NCBI GenBank assembly: GCA_902578385.1
Contig: CACHCR010000006.1
Location: 1 to 64,000, forward strand
Length of the DNA stretch: 64,000 bases
Direction of reading: 5' to 3'
Source of the DNA: an uncultured Fidelibacterota bacterium
GTDB lineage: Bacteria > Fidelibacterota > Marinisomatia > Marinisomatales > Marinisomataceae
The notes under the pieces are model-generated. The model had not been told where the DNA came from, ran no database searches, and was given only the letters and a program-made list of their open reading frames with translations. Each line of letters opens with the position of its first letter. Position 1 is the stretch's first letter. This document shows positions 25,693-34,509 of the stretch, piece after piece. Position numbers and translations under genes: made by a program.

Positions 25693-27032
25693 TGTCAAAG
25701 TGGTCTAAAGATTCTTGGAAAAACTTCAAGATTAAACATATCCCTCAATACAATGACCCAGATCAGCTTGAAAAAGCATTAAAAAAACTAGAAGGATTTC
25801 CACCATTAGTGTTTGCTGGAGAATGTAGAAATTTAAAGCAAGATCTTGCAAAGGCTAGCAAAGGAGATGCCTTTTTAGTTCAGGGTGGAGATTGTGCAGA
25901 AAGCTTTAAGGAATTTAATGCAAATAATATTAGAGATACTTTCAGGGTCATTTTGCAAATGAGTGCTGTTATCACAGCAAAGCTTAAAGTTCCCGTTATT
26001 AAGCTTGGAAGAATTGCAGGACAATTTGCAAAGCCAAGATCTTCTGATTTAGAAACTAAAGATGGAAAAACTTTAAATAGTTATTACGGAGATTCTATTA
26101 ATAGTATTGAATTTTCCGAGGAAAAAAGAGAACCGAATCCTGCACGTTTATTAAGAGCATACTCTCAATCTGCTTCCACTTTAAACCTACTTAGGTCATT
26201 TGCTCAAGGAGGTTTTGCTAACTTGCGAAAAGTGAATTCATGGAATATGGGATTTGTTAAGGCAAGTAAAGAAGGAAAGAAGTATGAAAAAATTGCAGCA
26301 AAAATTAATGAATATTTAGATTTTATGGATGCTGTAGGAGTAAATACATCTACTGTAATAGACTTAAATACCGTTGAGTTTTTTACCAGCCATGAAGGAC
26401 TTCACTTACCATATGAAGCTGCATTAACTCGAGTAGATTCACTAACAAATGAAGTGTATTGTACATCAGCACACTTTATATGGATTGGAGATAGAACGCG
26501 CTTTATTGATAGTGCACACGTAGAATTTTGTAGAGGAATAAGCAATCCAATTGGAATTAAATGTGGTCCTAGTCTTGATCCAGATGAATTAGTTAAAATT
26601 ATTGAAACAATCAATCCAGCAAATGAACCTGGAAAGATTTCATTAATTTTTAGATATGGTGAAGAAAGTATTGATAAACATTTACCAGGACTGGTTGAGA
26701 CTATAACAAAAAATAACAAAAATGTTTTATGGATTTCAGATCCTATGCATGGAAATACTGTAAAGTCTTCATCTGGTTTAAAAACTCGTGATTTTAACTC
26801 TTTGCTTAATGAAACATCGAAAGCTATTAAAATTCTTAAAGACAGAGGATGTCATTTAGGAGGAATTCACTTGGAAATGACAGGTCAAAATGTAACTGAA
26901 TGTACTGGAGGAATTTATAAAGTAAGTGATGATGATTTAAATTCAAGATATCATACTCATTGTGATCCAAGATTAAATGCTAATCAAGCGCTAGAACTCT
27001 CTTTCAATATTGCTGAGGAGTTGCAAGGTTAA
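25692..27032 (+). CDS. aroG: class II 3-deoxy-7-phosphoheptulonate (DAHP) synthase
   Basis: First enzyme of the shikimate pathway, condensing phosphoenolpyruvate and erythrose 4-phosphate. At 446 residues it is the plant/mycobacterial class II type. Visible are FAGECRNL, the metal-ligand Cys68 in VQGGDCAESF, KLGRIAGQFAKPRS, WIGDRTR, SDPMHGNT with a ligand His, GIHLEMTGQNVTECTGG with a ligand Glu, and the terminal DPRLNANQALEL with a ligand Asp. Feedback in this class comes from N-terminal elements and from association with chorismate mutase, which is encoded immediately upstream. Its stop is followed directly by the aroA start. Confidence 0.96.
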   Translation: MSKWSKDSWKNFKIKHIPQYNDPDQLEKALKKLEGFPPLVFAGECRNLKQDLAKASKGDAFLVQGGDCAESFKEFNANNIRDTFRVILQMSAVITAKLKVPVIKLGRIAGQFAKPRSSDLETKDGKTLNSYYGDSINSIEFSEEKREPNPARLLRAYSQSASTLNLLRSFAQGGFANLRKVNSWNMGFVKASKEGKKYEKIAAKINEYLDFMDAVGVNTSTVIDLNTVEFFTSHEGLHLPYEAALTRVDSLTNEVYCTSAHFIWIGDRTRFIDSAHVEFCRGISNPIGIKCGPSLDPDELVKIIETINPANEPGKISLIFRYGEESIDKHLPGLVETITKNNKNVLWISDPMHGNTVKSSSGLKTRDFNSLLNETSKAIKILKDRGCHLGGIHLEMTGQNVTECTGGIYKVSDDDLNSRYHTHCDPRLNANQALELSFNIAEELQG

Positions 27033-28283
27033 ATGCTAGTTCAAGGTGCATTACAACTTCCAGGAGATAAATCTATTTCTCATCGAGCAATTATGCTTTC
27101 AGCTATAGCTGATGGAGTTAGTTGTGTTAGAAATTTAAATGATGGAGCTGATCTTCAGTCAACAATTAATATTTTAAGAGATTGTGGAGCTTCAATTGAG
27201 CAAAAAGAGGATGAGATAATAATAAATGGTAAAAAACTTCATTCTCCATCCAAAGATCTTGATTGTGGCAATTCAGGAACCACTACTAGACTTGTTTCAG
27301 GACTATTATCATCTCAAAAATTAATATTTACATTAACTGGAGATGAATCATTGTCAAAAAGACCAATGAAGCGAATAGTTACACCTTTAGTAGGAATGGG
27401 CTGTAAAATTTCCTCAAATAACGGATTATTGCCTTTGTCAATAGATGCTTCTGATGGTATTACAGCTATAGACTATGATATGACAGTTGCAAGTGCACAA
27501 GTCAAATCATGTATACTTTTTTCAGCTTTAGGAGGAAATAATATATCAATTATTAATGAGATTATTCCGACCAGAAATCATTCAGAAATTATGTTAAAAA
27601 ACATGGGAGTATCAATTGAAAGAGAAGGAAGTAAGATTATAGTTCATCCACTTAAATCAAAGTTAAAGTCGATTGATATTTCTGTACCCTCTGATCCATC
27701 TTCAGCAGCTTTTTTTGCTGCTTTAGCAGTTATTAATAATAATTCAAATTTAAAGTTAACCAATGTTTTACTTAACGAGTCTAGAATTGGATTTGTTGAA
27801 GTTTTAAATCAAATGAATTGTTTAATATCAAAATCAAATGAATCAGTTCACAATGGTGAAAAAGTAGGAGATTTAACTATTAGCTCATCTAACCTTAAAG
27901 CAACAGAAATAAAATCAGAAACTATACCATCAATTATAGATGAAGTACCAATATTAGCGGTTGTAGCGGCTTTTGCAAATGGTACGACAGTTTTTAAAAA
28001 TGTAGAAGAGTTAAAATATAAAGAATGTGATAGATTAAGAGCAATTATACATAATCTTGAAGCATTTGGAATCAAGGCATATGAAAAAAATAATGATTTG
28101 TTTGTCGAGGGAGGAAAGGTAAAAAGAATGCCTAAAATAACTACGTTTGATGATCATAGAATTGCTATGGCATTCACAATTTTAAGCCTTACTTCTTTTA
28201 AAAAATATGAGCTCGATAACAGGTCATGTGTGGATATTTCATTACCAAATTTCTTCAATTACCTAAGTGAGATTACCAAATGA
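27033..28283 (+). CDS. aroA: 3-phosphoshikimate 1-carboxyvinyltransferase (EPSP synthase)
   Basis: Sixth step of the shikimate pathway, adding the enolpyruvyl group of phosphoenolpyruvate to shikimate 3-phosphate. The 416-residue protein begins almost at the first conserved motif, LPGDKSISHRAIMLSAIADG. It also has DCGNSGTTTRLVSGLL, the RPMKRI segment, SAQVKSCILF, DPSSAAFF, DEVPILAV, KECDRL and DDHRIAMAF. The GDKSISHR and GNSGTT blocks contain the substrate-binding Lys and Ser. There is no gap to aroG and a four-base overlap with aroE, consistent with one long transcript. Confidence 0.97.
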   Translation: MLVQGALQLPGDKSISHRAIMLSAIADGVSCVRNLNDGADLQSTINILRDCGASIEQKEDEIIINGKKLHSPSKDLDCGNSGTTTRLVSGLLSSQKLIFTLTGDESLSKRPMKRIVTPLVGMGCKISSNNGLLPLSIDASDGITAIDYDMTVASAQVKSCILFSALGGNNISIINEIIPTRNHSEIMLKNMGVSIEREGSKIIVHPLKSKLKSIDISVPSDPSSAAFFAALAVINNNSNLKLTNVLLNESRIGFVEVLNQMNCLISKSNESVHNGEKVGDLTISSSNLKATEIKSETIPSIIDEVPILAVVAAFANGTTVFKNVEELKYKECDRLRAIIHNLEAFGIKAYEKNNDLFVEGGKVKRMPKITTFDDHRIAMAFTILSLTSFKKYELDNRSCVDISLPNFFNYLSEITK

Positions 28284-29098
28284 AATTTGCAGTTATAGGA
28301 AATCCAATTGAAAAAAGTTTAAGCCCAGAGCTTCATGAAATTCTTTATGAAAAGCTTAATATTTTGAACTGTTCTTTTGAAAAAATTCATATTGAAAATG
28401 ATGAATTAGATAATTTTTTTAACAATGATTTTGATTTATTTAATGGAATTAATGTTACGATACCTTTCAAAAGTGCGGTGGTAAAATTTTTAGATTTTAT
28501 CGACGATGAGGCAAAAATATTAGGTAATATCAATTGTATTTCAAAATCAAATAATATGATTTGTGGATTTAATACTGATAAATATGGTTTTGATATGTTA
28601 TTAAATAAAAATGGTATATCTATTCAGGGAAGTAGTTGTATTGTTCTTGGCGCTGGATCATCTGCCAAAACTGTGGTTAAGTCTTTAATTGATCAAGGAG
28701 CTAATAAGATTGTCATCAAAAATAGATCAATCGATAATGCTCGTGACCTCCTACATTTTGCACATAATCTAGGTTTTAAAAATATAGAATTATTTAATTC
28801 TGATTTTTCAAATTTTGATGTTGCAATAAATACTACTCCAATAGGAATGTATAAAGATGATAAAGATAATTTTTTTGATATTCCCGTTGGTAGAAATACC
28901 TCATTAATAGACCTTATTTATACATCTAAAGAAACTTTGTTCTTGAAAAAATTTGATAAAAGCTCCCAAAAAGTCAATGGTCTTGATATGTTTATTTTTC
29001 AAGCATTGAAGTCTATTGAAATTTGGAGAGAAACTAACTATAATTTGGGTTCACAAATTGAATCTGTGAAAAAACAATTGGAGAAAATAAAATGTTAA
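28280..29098 (+). CDS. aroE: shikimate dehydrogenase
   Basis: Reduces 3-dehydroshikimate to shikimate with NADPH. The 272-residue protein has the N-terminal substrate-binding domain with VIGNPIEKSLSPELHE and NVTIPFKSAV (catalytic Lys), FNTDKYGF, then a Rossmann domain with GAGSSAKTVVKSL, NTTPIGMY and the C-terminal NGLDMFIFQALKSIEIW. Its ATGA start overlaps aroA and it overlaps aroC by seven bases. It is an ordinary member of the family and nothing appears truncated. Confidence 0.96.
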   Translation: MKFAVIGNPIEKSLSPELHEILYEKLNILNCSFEKIHIENDELDNFFNNDFDLFNGINVTIPFKSAVVKFLDFIDDEAKILGNINCISKSNNMICGFNTDKYGFDMLLNKNGISIQGSSCIVLGAGSSAKTVVKSLIDQGANKIVIKNRSIDNARDLLHFAHNLGFKNIELFNSDFSNFDVAINTTPIGMYKDDKDNFFDIPVGRNTSLIDLIYTSKETLFLKKFDKSSQKVNGLDMFIFQALKSIEIWRETNYNLGSQIESVKKQLEKIKC

Positions 29099-30252
29099 AA
29101 AAAATATCATACATGACTGCTGGTGAATCGCATGGAAAAGGTTTGATAGGTATTATTGAAGGAATACCTGCCGGTCTTCAGCTAACTGAAGAATACATTG
29201 CAATTGACCTTTTAAGAAGAATGCAAGGTCATGGTAGAGGAAAAAGAATGAAAATAGAAAAAGATTTTGCAGAAATTTTTTCAGGAGTTCGTCATGAACA
29301 TACTCTTGGTTCTCCAATTTCTCTAATTATCAAAAATTTAGATTGGGTTAACTGGGAAGATAGAATGGCTGTTGGAAAACCTAAAAAAGAACATAAGAAG
29401 GTTACTATGCCTCGTCCTGGACATGCTGATTTAGCTGGTATGATGAAATACGACTTTGATGACATTAGAAATGTATTAGAAAGATCTTCAGCGAGAGAAA
29501 CTGCTATGAGAGTTGCAATAGGTGCAATATGCAGAAAATTACTTGAAGAGGTTGGAATATCTATTGGAAGTAGAGTTTATCAAATTCATGATGTAGTAGA
29601 TTCTGATGAAGTCGATTTATCTTTGACCATGTCAAAATTAAATGATTTAGCCGACAAGTCATCAGTGAGATGCCTTAATAAGGATGCTGAAAATAGAATG
29701 ATTAATGTAATCGATGAAGCAAAAAGTAATGGTGATTCTGTTGGTGGTTCATTTGAAGTTATTGCCAAGGGAATGCCATATGGCCTAGGAAGTTATATAA
29801 ATGCTGATGGGAAGCTTCAAGCAAGGATCACTCAAGCAATGATGTCTGTCAATGCTTTCAAAGGTGTAGAAGTAGGAGCTGGATTTGCTTCATCTGCAGT
29901 ATTTGGTAGTGAGCTTCACGACGAAATTTTATTTGAAAATGAAAAGATTACTCGTTCAAGAAATAATGCTGGAGGAATTGAAGGCGGAATGAGTAATGCT
30001 CAACCTATTCATGTTAAAGTAAGCATGAAACCTATCTCAACTCTTATAAAACCGCTGAGATCAATAGATCTTAACACGATGGAACCTAAGCTTGCGCATA
30101 AAGAAAGAACTGACTCTTGTGCCGTTCCAGCTGCATCTATTATTGGGGAAAGCATGCTTGCAATTGTTCTTGCAGATGCATTGCTTGAAAAATTTGGTGG
30201 AGATAGCATTAAACAGTTAAAAAAACATATTAAAAGCAGTGGAAAATATTAA
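29092..30252 (+). CDS. aroC: chorismate synthase
   Basis: Last common step, converting EPSP to chorismate with reduced FMN as catalytic cofactor. The 386-residue protein has the signature blocks TAGESHGKGLIGIIEGIPAG, MQGHGRGKRMKIE, SGVRHEHTLGSPI, MPRPGHADLAGMMKY, RNVLERSSARETAMRVA and RNNAGGIEGGMSNA. It overlaps aroE by seven bases upstream and aroK by 14 bases downstream. Confidence 0.97.
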   Translation: MLKKISYMTAGESHGKGLIGIIEGIPAGLQLTEEYIAIDLLRRMQGHGRGKRMKIEKDFAEIFSGVRHEHTLGSPISLIIKNLDWVNWEDRMAVGKPKKEHKKVTMPRPGHADLAGMMKYDFDDIRNVLERSSARETAMRVAIGAICRKLLEEVGISIGSRVYQIHDVVDSDEVDLSLTMSKLNDLADKSSVRCLNKDAENRMINVIDEAKSNGDSVGGSFEVIAKGMPYGLGSYINADGKLQARITQAMMSVNAFKGVEVGAGFASSAVFGSELHDEILFENEKITRSRNNAGGIEGGMSNAQPIHVKVSMKPISTLIKPLRSIDLNTMEPKLAHKERTDSCAVPAASIIGESMLAIVLADALLEKFGGDSIKQLKKHIKSSGKY

Positions 30253-30748
30253 TCAACTATACCTTATAGGAATGATGGGTTCTGGAAAGTCTTCGACGGG
30301 AAAAACTCTTTCTTTGATTCTAAATTGGGACTTTATTGATATTGATAATGAAATTTCAAGAACTCATAATTCAACTATAAATGAGCTGTTCTTAGATGGA
30401 GAAAAACGCTTTAGAGAGATAGAGTTTCAAGAGCTTAAAAAGCACTCTTTGAGAAATAAGACTATTTTTGCTGTAGGGGGTGGAGCTGTAACTCATCAAG
30501 ATAGTTATGACATGCTTAGCTCCAAAAATTGCATTTATTTAAAAACATCCAATAGTATTTTATTGGATAGACTTAAGGATGATAATTCTCGACCACTATT
30601 AAACGTGAAAAATAAAAGTGAAGTATTAAACCAAATTATGAATCAAAGAGAGCAAAAGTATGTTGCTTTAAGTAAGAATGAAGTGATTACTGATAACCAG
30701 TCAATTCAAGATAATTGTAATCAAATTATGGAGATAATTAATGGCTAA
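30239..30748 (+). CDS. aroK: shikimate kinase
   Basis: Phosphorylates shikimate at O3 with ATP. The 169-residue P-loop kinase starts at GTG 30239, inside the 3' end of aroC, so that the Walker A motif GMMGSGKS falls at residues 11-18 as in most AroK. DIDNEISRTHNSTINELF (shikimate-binding Asp), the FREIEFQEL Arg-Glu block, the GGGAV loop and the lid RPLLN follow. No ATG gives an acceptable start, which supports GTG. It overlaps aroB by eight bases. Confidence 0.93.
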   Translation: MENINQLYLIGMMGSGKSSTGKTLSLILNWDFIDIDNEISRTHNSTINELFLDGEKRFREIEFQELKKHSLRNKTIFAVGGGAVTHQDSYDMLSSKNCIYLKTSNSILLDRLKDDNSRPLLNVKNKSEVLNQIMNQREQKYVALSKNEVITDNQSIQDNCNQIMEIING

Positions 30749-31808
30749 TAAGGTTAAAGTCGATTTAGGAAACAATAGTTACAATATAACTATGATTGAA
30801 GATTTTAAAGATTCTGTTAAAAGGTTTGCGAGCTCAACTGAATCTCAATGCATGTTAATTACACAAGAGAATATCTTTGATCTTTATAAAAATCAATTTA
30901 ATGATCTATCAAATATTTCAAATGTAAATATTTTTTTGATTGATGAAGGCGAAAAAGCAAAATCATTCGATTCAACCATATCTATTGTAAATGAAATGGC
31001 TGATAAGCGTTTTGATAGATCTTCTTTAGTTTTAGCAATTGGAGGAGGTGTTGTTGGTGATATAGCAGGCTTTGCTGCATCAATTTATATGAGAGGTGTT
31101 AAGTATATTCAATATCCAACAACTTTACTGGCAATGGTAGACTCTTCAATCGGAGGAAAGACAGGAATTAATTTAGAAGATGGTAAAAATTTAGTTGGAA
31201 GAATATATCAGCCCATAGCAGTAGAAATTGATACTAATTTTTTATCAACTTTGCCAAAAAGAGAGTTAAATGCAGCTTTAGCTGAGGTTGTAAAATATGG
31301 ATTTATTTATGATAGAGAGTTCTTTGATTATATAGTCAACAATATCTCTGAGATTAATAATAGAAATCTTGATGTTATTCAAGAAGTGATTACCCAATGT
31401 TGCGAAATAAAAAGTGATATTGTTAGTGAAGATGAAAATGAAGATGAACTTAGAATGATCTTAAATTTTGGGCATACTATTGGTCACGCAATAGAGTCAT
31501 TTACAAAATATGAAGAATTATTACATGGTGAAGCAATTTTTTATGGAATGAAGTGTGCATTGTATTTGTCAAATAAATTTGGAGATTTGAATAATGATGA
31601 TTACAAACAATCTTGTCAATTGTTATCTAAGTTTGATTTACCAAGTCTTAAAATCGATAACAAAGATATTTTTATTAACTTTGTAAAAAATGATAAAAAA
31701 TTTAGAGGAGAAAACATAAGATTTATTTTACTGGATGAAATTGGAAAATCTAGAATTAGCGAAGATATTTCATTTGATCAAATCAAAGAAAGTTTGAGTA
31801 CACTATGA
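30741..31808 (+). CDS. aroB: 3-dehydroquinate synthase
   Basis: Second shikimate step: NAD+- and metal-dependent cyclisation of DAHP to 3-dehydroquinate. The 355-residue protein has IDEGEKAKSFDS, the glycine-rich GGGVVGDIAGFAASIYMRG, PTTLLAMVDSSIGGKTGIN and the metal-ligand segments (LAEVVKYGF; NFGHTIGHAIES; LHGEAI). The length is typical. It is coupled to aroK by an eight-base overlap and to aroQ by ATGA. Confidence 0.97.
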   Translation: MANKVKVDLGNNSYNITMIEDFKDSVKRFASSTESQCMLITQENIFDLYKNQFNDLSNISNVNIFLIDEGEKAKSFDSTISIVNEMADKRFDRSSLVLAIGGGVVGDIAGFAASIYMRGVKYIQYPTTLLAMVDSSIGGKTGINLEDGKNLVGRIYQPIAVEIDTNFLSTLPKRELNAALAEVVKYGFIYDREFFDYIVNNISEINNRNLDVIQEVITQCCEIKSDIVSEDENEDELRMILNFGHTIGHAIESFTKYEELLHGEAIFYGMKCALYLSNKFGDLNNDDYKQSCQLLSKFDLPSLKIDNKDIFINFVKNDKKFRGENIRFILLDEIGKSRISEDISFDQIKESLSTL

Positions 31809-32233
31809 AGTTAATTATCATTAATGGACCAAATCTAAATTTACTTGGAGAAAGAGAGCCAGAAATTTATGGAAGTGAAACTCTTGAGCAAGTTAATAAA
31901 TGGATTGAGAATCATGAATTGTGTAAAAATTTAGAACTTGAATTTTTTCAATCAAACTCGGAAGGTGAACTAATAGATTTCTTACATTCAAAAAGAAAAA
32001 GTGTAGATTATTGTATTTTAAATGCAGGAGCATTAACTCATTATTCTTACGCATTAAGAGATGCTATAATTGGTACCCAAATTCCGACAGTAGAAGTTCA
32101 TTTATCAAATATTTATAAACGAGAAAATTTTAGAAAAACATCTGTTATAAAAAATGTTTGTATAGCTCAATTTTATGGTGAGGGCAAACAGAGTTACATT
32201 AATGGCATTAAGTATATTTTGGAGAAGAAATAA
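31805..32233 (+). CDS. aroQ: 3-dehydroquinate dehydratase, type II
   Basis: Third shikimate step, by trans dehydration of 3-dehydroquinate. This is the 142-residue dodecameric type II enzyme. It begins with the diagnostic INGPNLNLLGEREPEIYG (catalytic Arg and Tyr22), then QSNSEGELIDFLH, LNAGALTHYSYALRDAI, and VEVHLSNIYKRENFRKTSVI with the catalytic His. It sits between aroB and the prephenate dehydratase gene, overlapping both (ATGA and TAATG). Confidence 0.97.
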   Translation: MKLIIINGPNLNLLGEREPEIYGSETLEQVNKWIENHELCKNLELEFFQSNSEGELIDFLHSKRKSVDYCILNAGALTHYSYALRDAIIGTQIPTVEVHLSNIYKRENFRKTSVIKNVCIAQFYGEGKQSYINGIKYILEKK

Positions 32234-32799
32234 TGAAATTAGGAATTCAGGGAATTGAGGGTAGTTTTAGTGAGCAAGCAGCTAAATCATATTGTAAAAA
32301 ATTTGGAATTGAAGATTTTGAATTAAAGTATTTAATTAGTTCAATGAATGTTCTTAATAGTTTATCAGATAAGTCAATAGATACTGGTATATTTGCAATG
32401 GAAAATGCACAAGGGGGAGTGGTAATTGAAAGCGTTGAAGCATTAGCCAAAAACCAATGTGAAATTATTGATATGTTTTATGTAGAAATAAGTCAAAATT
32501 TATTAGCAATTGAAGGAGTATCAGTGGGCGATATTGAAGAAATTCATTCTCACGAACAAGCATTGAAACAATGTAAAGATTATCTTGCTGAAAAATTTTG
32601 GTCAAAGAAATTGGTTGAGCAAGATGATACTGCAAAAGCTGCACAAGATTTGGCTTCAGGCAAGCTTCCTAAGCATGTTGCAGTAATTGCGAGTAAATTT
32701 TCTGCTGAAAAGTATGGTTTAAAAATTCTTGAAAATGATATCCATGATTTAAAAAGAAATTTAACATTGTTTTTAGCTGTTAAAAGGTTGGGATCATGA
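32233..32799 (+). CDS. pheA: prephenate (or arogenate) dehydratase catalytic domain without ACT domain
   Basis: 188 residues covering only the dehydratase domain, which decarboxylates and dehydrates prephenate towards phenylalanine. Visible are GIQGIEGSFSEQAA at the start, FAMENAQGGVVIES, SHEQALKQC, and DDTAKAAQDL. The usual catalytic TRF motif is replaced by Thr178-Leu179-Phe180 near the C terminus; the essential Thr is kept. The ACT domain that gives Phe feedback in most bacterial PheA proteins is absent, and the next gene starts immediately. A sequence this divergent could prefer arogenate. Its place in the operon supports the Phe-branch role. Confidence 0.85.
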   Translation: MKLGIQGIEGSFSEQAAKSYCKKFGIEDFELKYLISSMNVLNSLSDKSIDTGIFAMENAQGGVVIESVEALAKNQCEIIDMFYVEISQNLLAIEGVSVGDIEEIHSHEQALKQCKDYLAEKFWSKKLVEQDDTAKAAQDLASGKLPKHVAVIASKFSAEKYGLKILENDIHDLKRNLTLFLAVKRLGS

Positions 32800-33509
32800 A
32801 TAAAGTTAGTATTATAGGTTTTGGTAGATTTGGGGTAATGCTCCATTCGTTGCTTTCAAAAGGCTTTGAAGTTGATGTTTATGATAAAAATTCAATAAAC
32901 AATTCGGAAATCAATGAAGTTTCTTTAGAAGAAGCATTAAATAATGAGACTATATTTATTGCAGTACCTATTAGAGACTTTGAGGATTTGATGGTTGAAA
33001 TTTCAGATAAAATTAGTCCTGGAAAAACTATAATTGATGTTTGTTCTGTCAAGGTTTTTCCAAAGCAGGTTATGATTAATAAATTGCCTACAGAAACGGA
33101 TATAATTGCAACTCATCCATTGTTTGGACCCGATTCTTTGAAAGATAGTGGTTCAGTAATGACAATGGAGTCTGTAAGAAATTCTTTTGATAGATATGAT
33201 TTCTGGAAAAATTATTTTGAAAGTCAAAATATTACTATAGAAGAAATTTCTGCTGAAGAGCATGATATGATGGCAGCTAGATCACAAGGCTTAACTCACT
33301 TTGTTGGAAGGATAATTGATGACTTTGGAACAAATCAAACAAGAATTGATACAGAAGGATATAAGGCTTTACATAAACTTGTAAATCAAACCTGCAATGA
33401 TACTTGGGAATTATTTGAAGATATCCAAAATTATAATCCTTATACTGAGAAAATGATTTCAGAATTGAATGTAAGTTTCAAAAAAATTAGCGAAATTATA
33501 GAAAAATAA
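32796..33509 (+). CDS. tyrA: prephenate/arogenate dehydrogenase
   Basis: Oxidative decarboxylation in the tyrosine branch. The 237-residue protein has the dinucleotide-binding GFGRFG at residues 8-13, an acidic residue ending strand two (VDVYD), and catalytic His107 in ATHPLFGPDS, a form close to that of plant arogenate dehydrogenases. The helical C-terminal dimerisation domain is shorter than in most TyrA and there is no ACT domain. It is the last gene of the aromatic operon, coupled by ATGA to the dehydratase gene; ten bases separate it from a small membrane protein with its own ribosome-binding site. Confidence 0.92.
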   Translation: MNKVSIIGFGRFGVMLHSLLSKGFEVDVYDKNSINNSEINEVSLEEALNNETIFIAVPIRDFEDLMVEISDKISPGKTIIDVCSVKVFPKQVMINKLPTETDIIATHPLFGPDSLKDSGSVMTMESVRNSFDRYDFWKNYFESQNITIEEISAEEHDMMAARSQGLTHFVGRIIDDFGTNQTRIDTEGYKALHKLVNQTCNDTWELFEDIQNYNPYTEKMISELNVSFKKISEIIEK

Positions 33510-33519
33510 AGGAAAAAAT

Positions 33520-33882
33520 ATGGATAATATTTTCAATAAGATTAGTATAAGTTTAATTGTTTTAGGAATAGCATTTTATGCTTTTGCCATGACATTTACT
33601 GCATTGATTCCATCAATTCTTGGTCTATTAATGCAGGTTGTTTTATTCCTTGGAAGAACTTTCCCTAAATTTCATAAGCACTTTGCTCATATCAATGTTT
33701 TAATTCTAATCCTTGGTATGGGAGCAACTTATGGGTCTGTAGCAGATTTATTTGGTTATCTTTTAACTGGCAGTAATCTTGCTAGGCCATTAGCAACTAT
33801 TGAGCAGTTTACAACATTTGTTTTATGTTTAGTTGGATTTATCATGGCAGTTAAATCATTTATTAATGCTCGAAAAAGTTAA
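33520..33882 (+). CDS. small four-helix membrane protein, unknown
   Basis: 120 residues with four predicted transmembrane helices (about 8-25, 29-47, 57-80 and 93-113) and a His/Lys-containing loop after helix two (GRTFPKFHKHFAH). I do not recognise the family. It has a good ribosome-binding site (AAAGGAAAAA) ten bases after tyrA, so it may be the last cistron of the aromatic transcript. There is no indication that it transports aromatic amino acids; it is smaller than such carriers. Confidence 0.65.
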   Translation: MDNIFNKISISLIVLGIAFYAFAMTFTALIPSILGLLMQVVLFLGRTFPKFHKHFAHINVLILILGMGATYGSVADLFGYLLTGSNLARPLATIEQFTTFVLCLVGFIMAVKSFINARKS

Positions 33883-33940
33883 TTTGAAACTTTTTCTTTG
33901 GTGATTTGTTAAATTTATAAGATTAATAATAGGAGTCATT

Positions 33941-34465
33941 ATGAGATATATATTACTTACAACAATATTTTTGACAAGTATCTTTGCTCAAGGTCAAATG
34001 GATCGAAGAAACATGTCTGATGCAGATAAAATGGAAGTTCGTAAACAACGAATGGAGCAGTTAAGCAATCAGAAGGAATCAACTATGATTGGAGTTCAAA
34101 CAATTTATTTAAATTTAACTCCAGATCAGGCACAAAAGTTTTTTCCAATGCAAAATGAGTATAAAGAAAAAGTTCGTAATGTTCAAAAAAAATACCGTGA
34201 AAAAGTTGGTAAACTTAGATCAAAAGCAAAAGATGCATCAAAATTTGATGTCGATACAGCAATAAAATATCAGCTAGAAATGAAGGATCAGTTGGCAAAG
34301 CTCGAATCAGATTTTTTAAAAAATACAACTTCTGTACTTTCCAATGAACAAAGAACTAAATTAGTATTTCAGGAAGAAAAAATGAAAGCAGATATGATGA
34401 AAAAACGCATTGAAAGCAAAAAGCCTGAGATGTCAAAAAGAAATTTTGACAGAAAGAAAAAATAG
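33941..34465 (+). CDS. exported Spy/CpxP-like helical protein
   Basis: 174 residues with a signal peptide ending IFA before Gln17. The mature protein is highly charged and helical. It contains an LTPDQAQKFFPMQNEY segment and a later LSNEQRTKLVFQEEK segment, resembling the LTxxQ pairs of Spy/CpxP-type periplasmic chaperones and the similar small exported proteins common in Bacteroidetes. The Lys-rich tail (RNFDRKKK) is unusual for that family. It has its own GGAG ribosome-binding site; only 44 bases separate it from the next lipoprotein gene. Confidence 0.7.
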   Translation: MRYILLTTIFLTSIFAQGQMDRRNMSDADKMEVRKQRMEQLSNQKESTMIGVQTIYLNLTPDQAQKFFPMQNEYKEKVRNVQKKYREKVGKLRSKAKDASKFDVDTAIKYQLEMKDQLAKLESDFLKNTTSVLSNEQRTKLVFQEEKMKADMMKKRIESKKPEMSKRNFDRKKK

Positions 34466-34509
34466 AAATAAATTAGTATTTAATTTTTTATTAATTAATA
34501 AGGGGTCTT

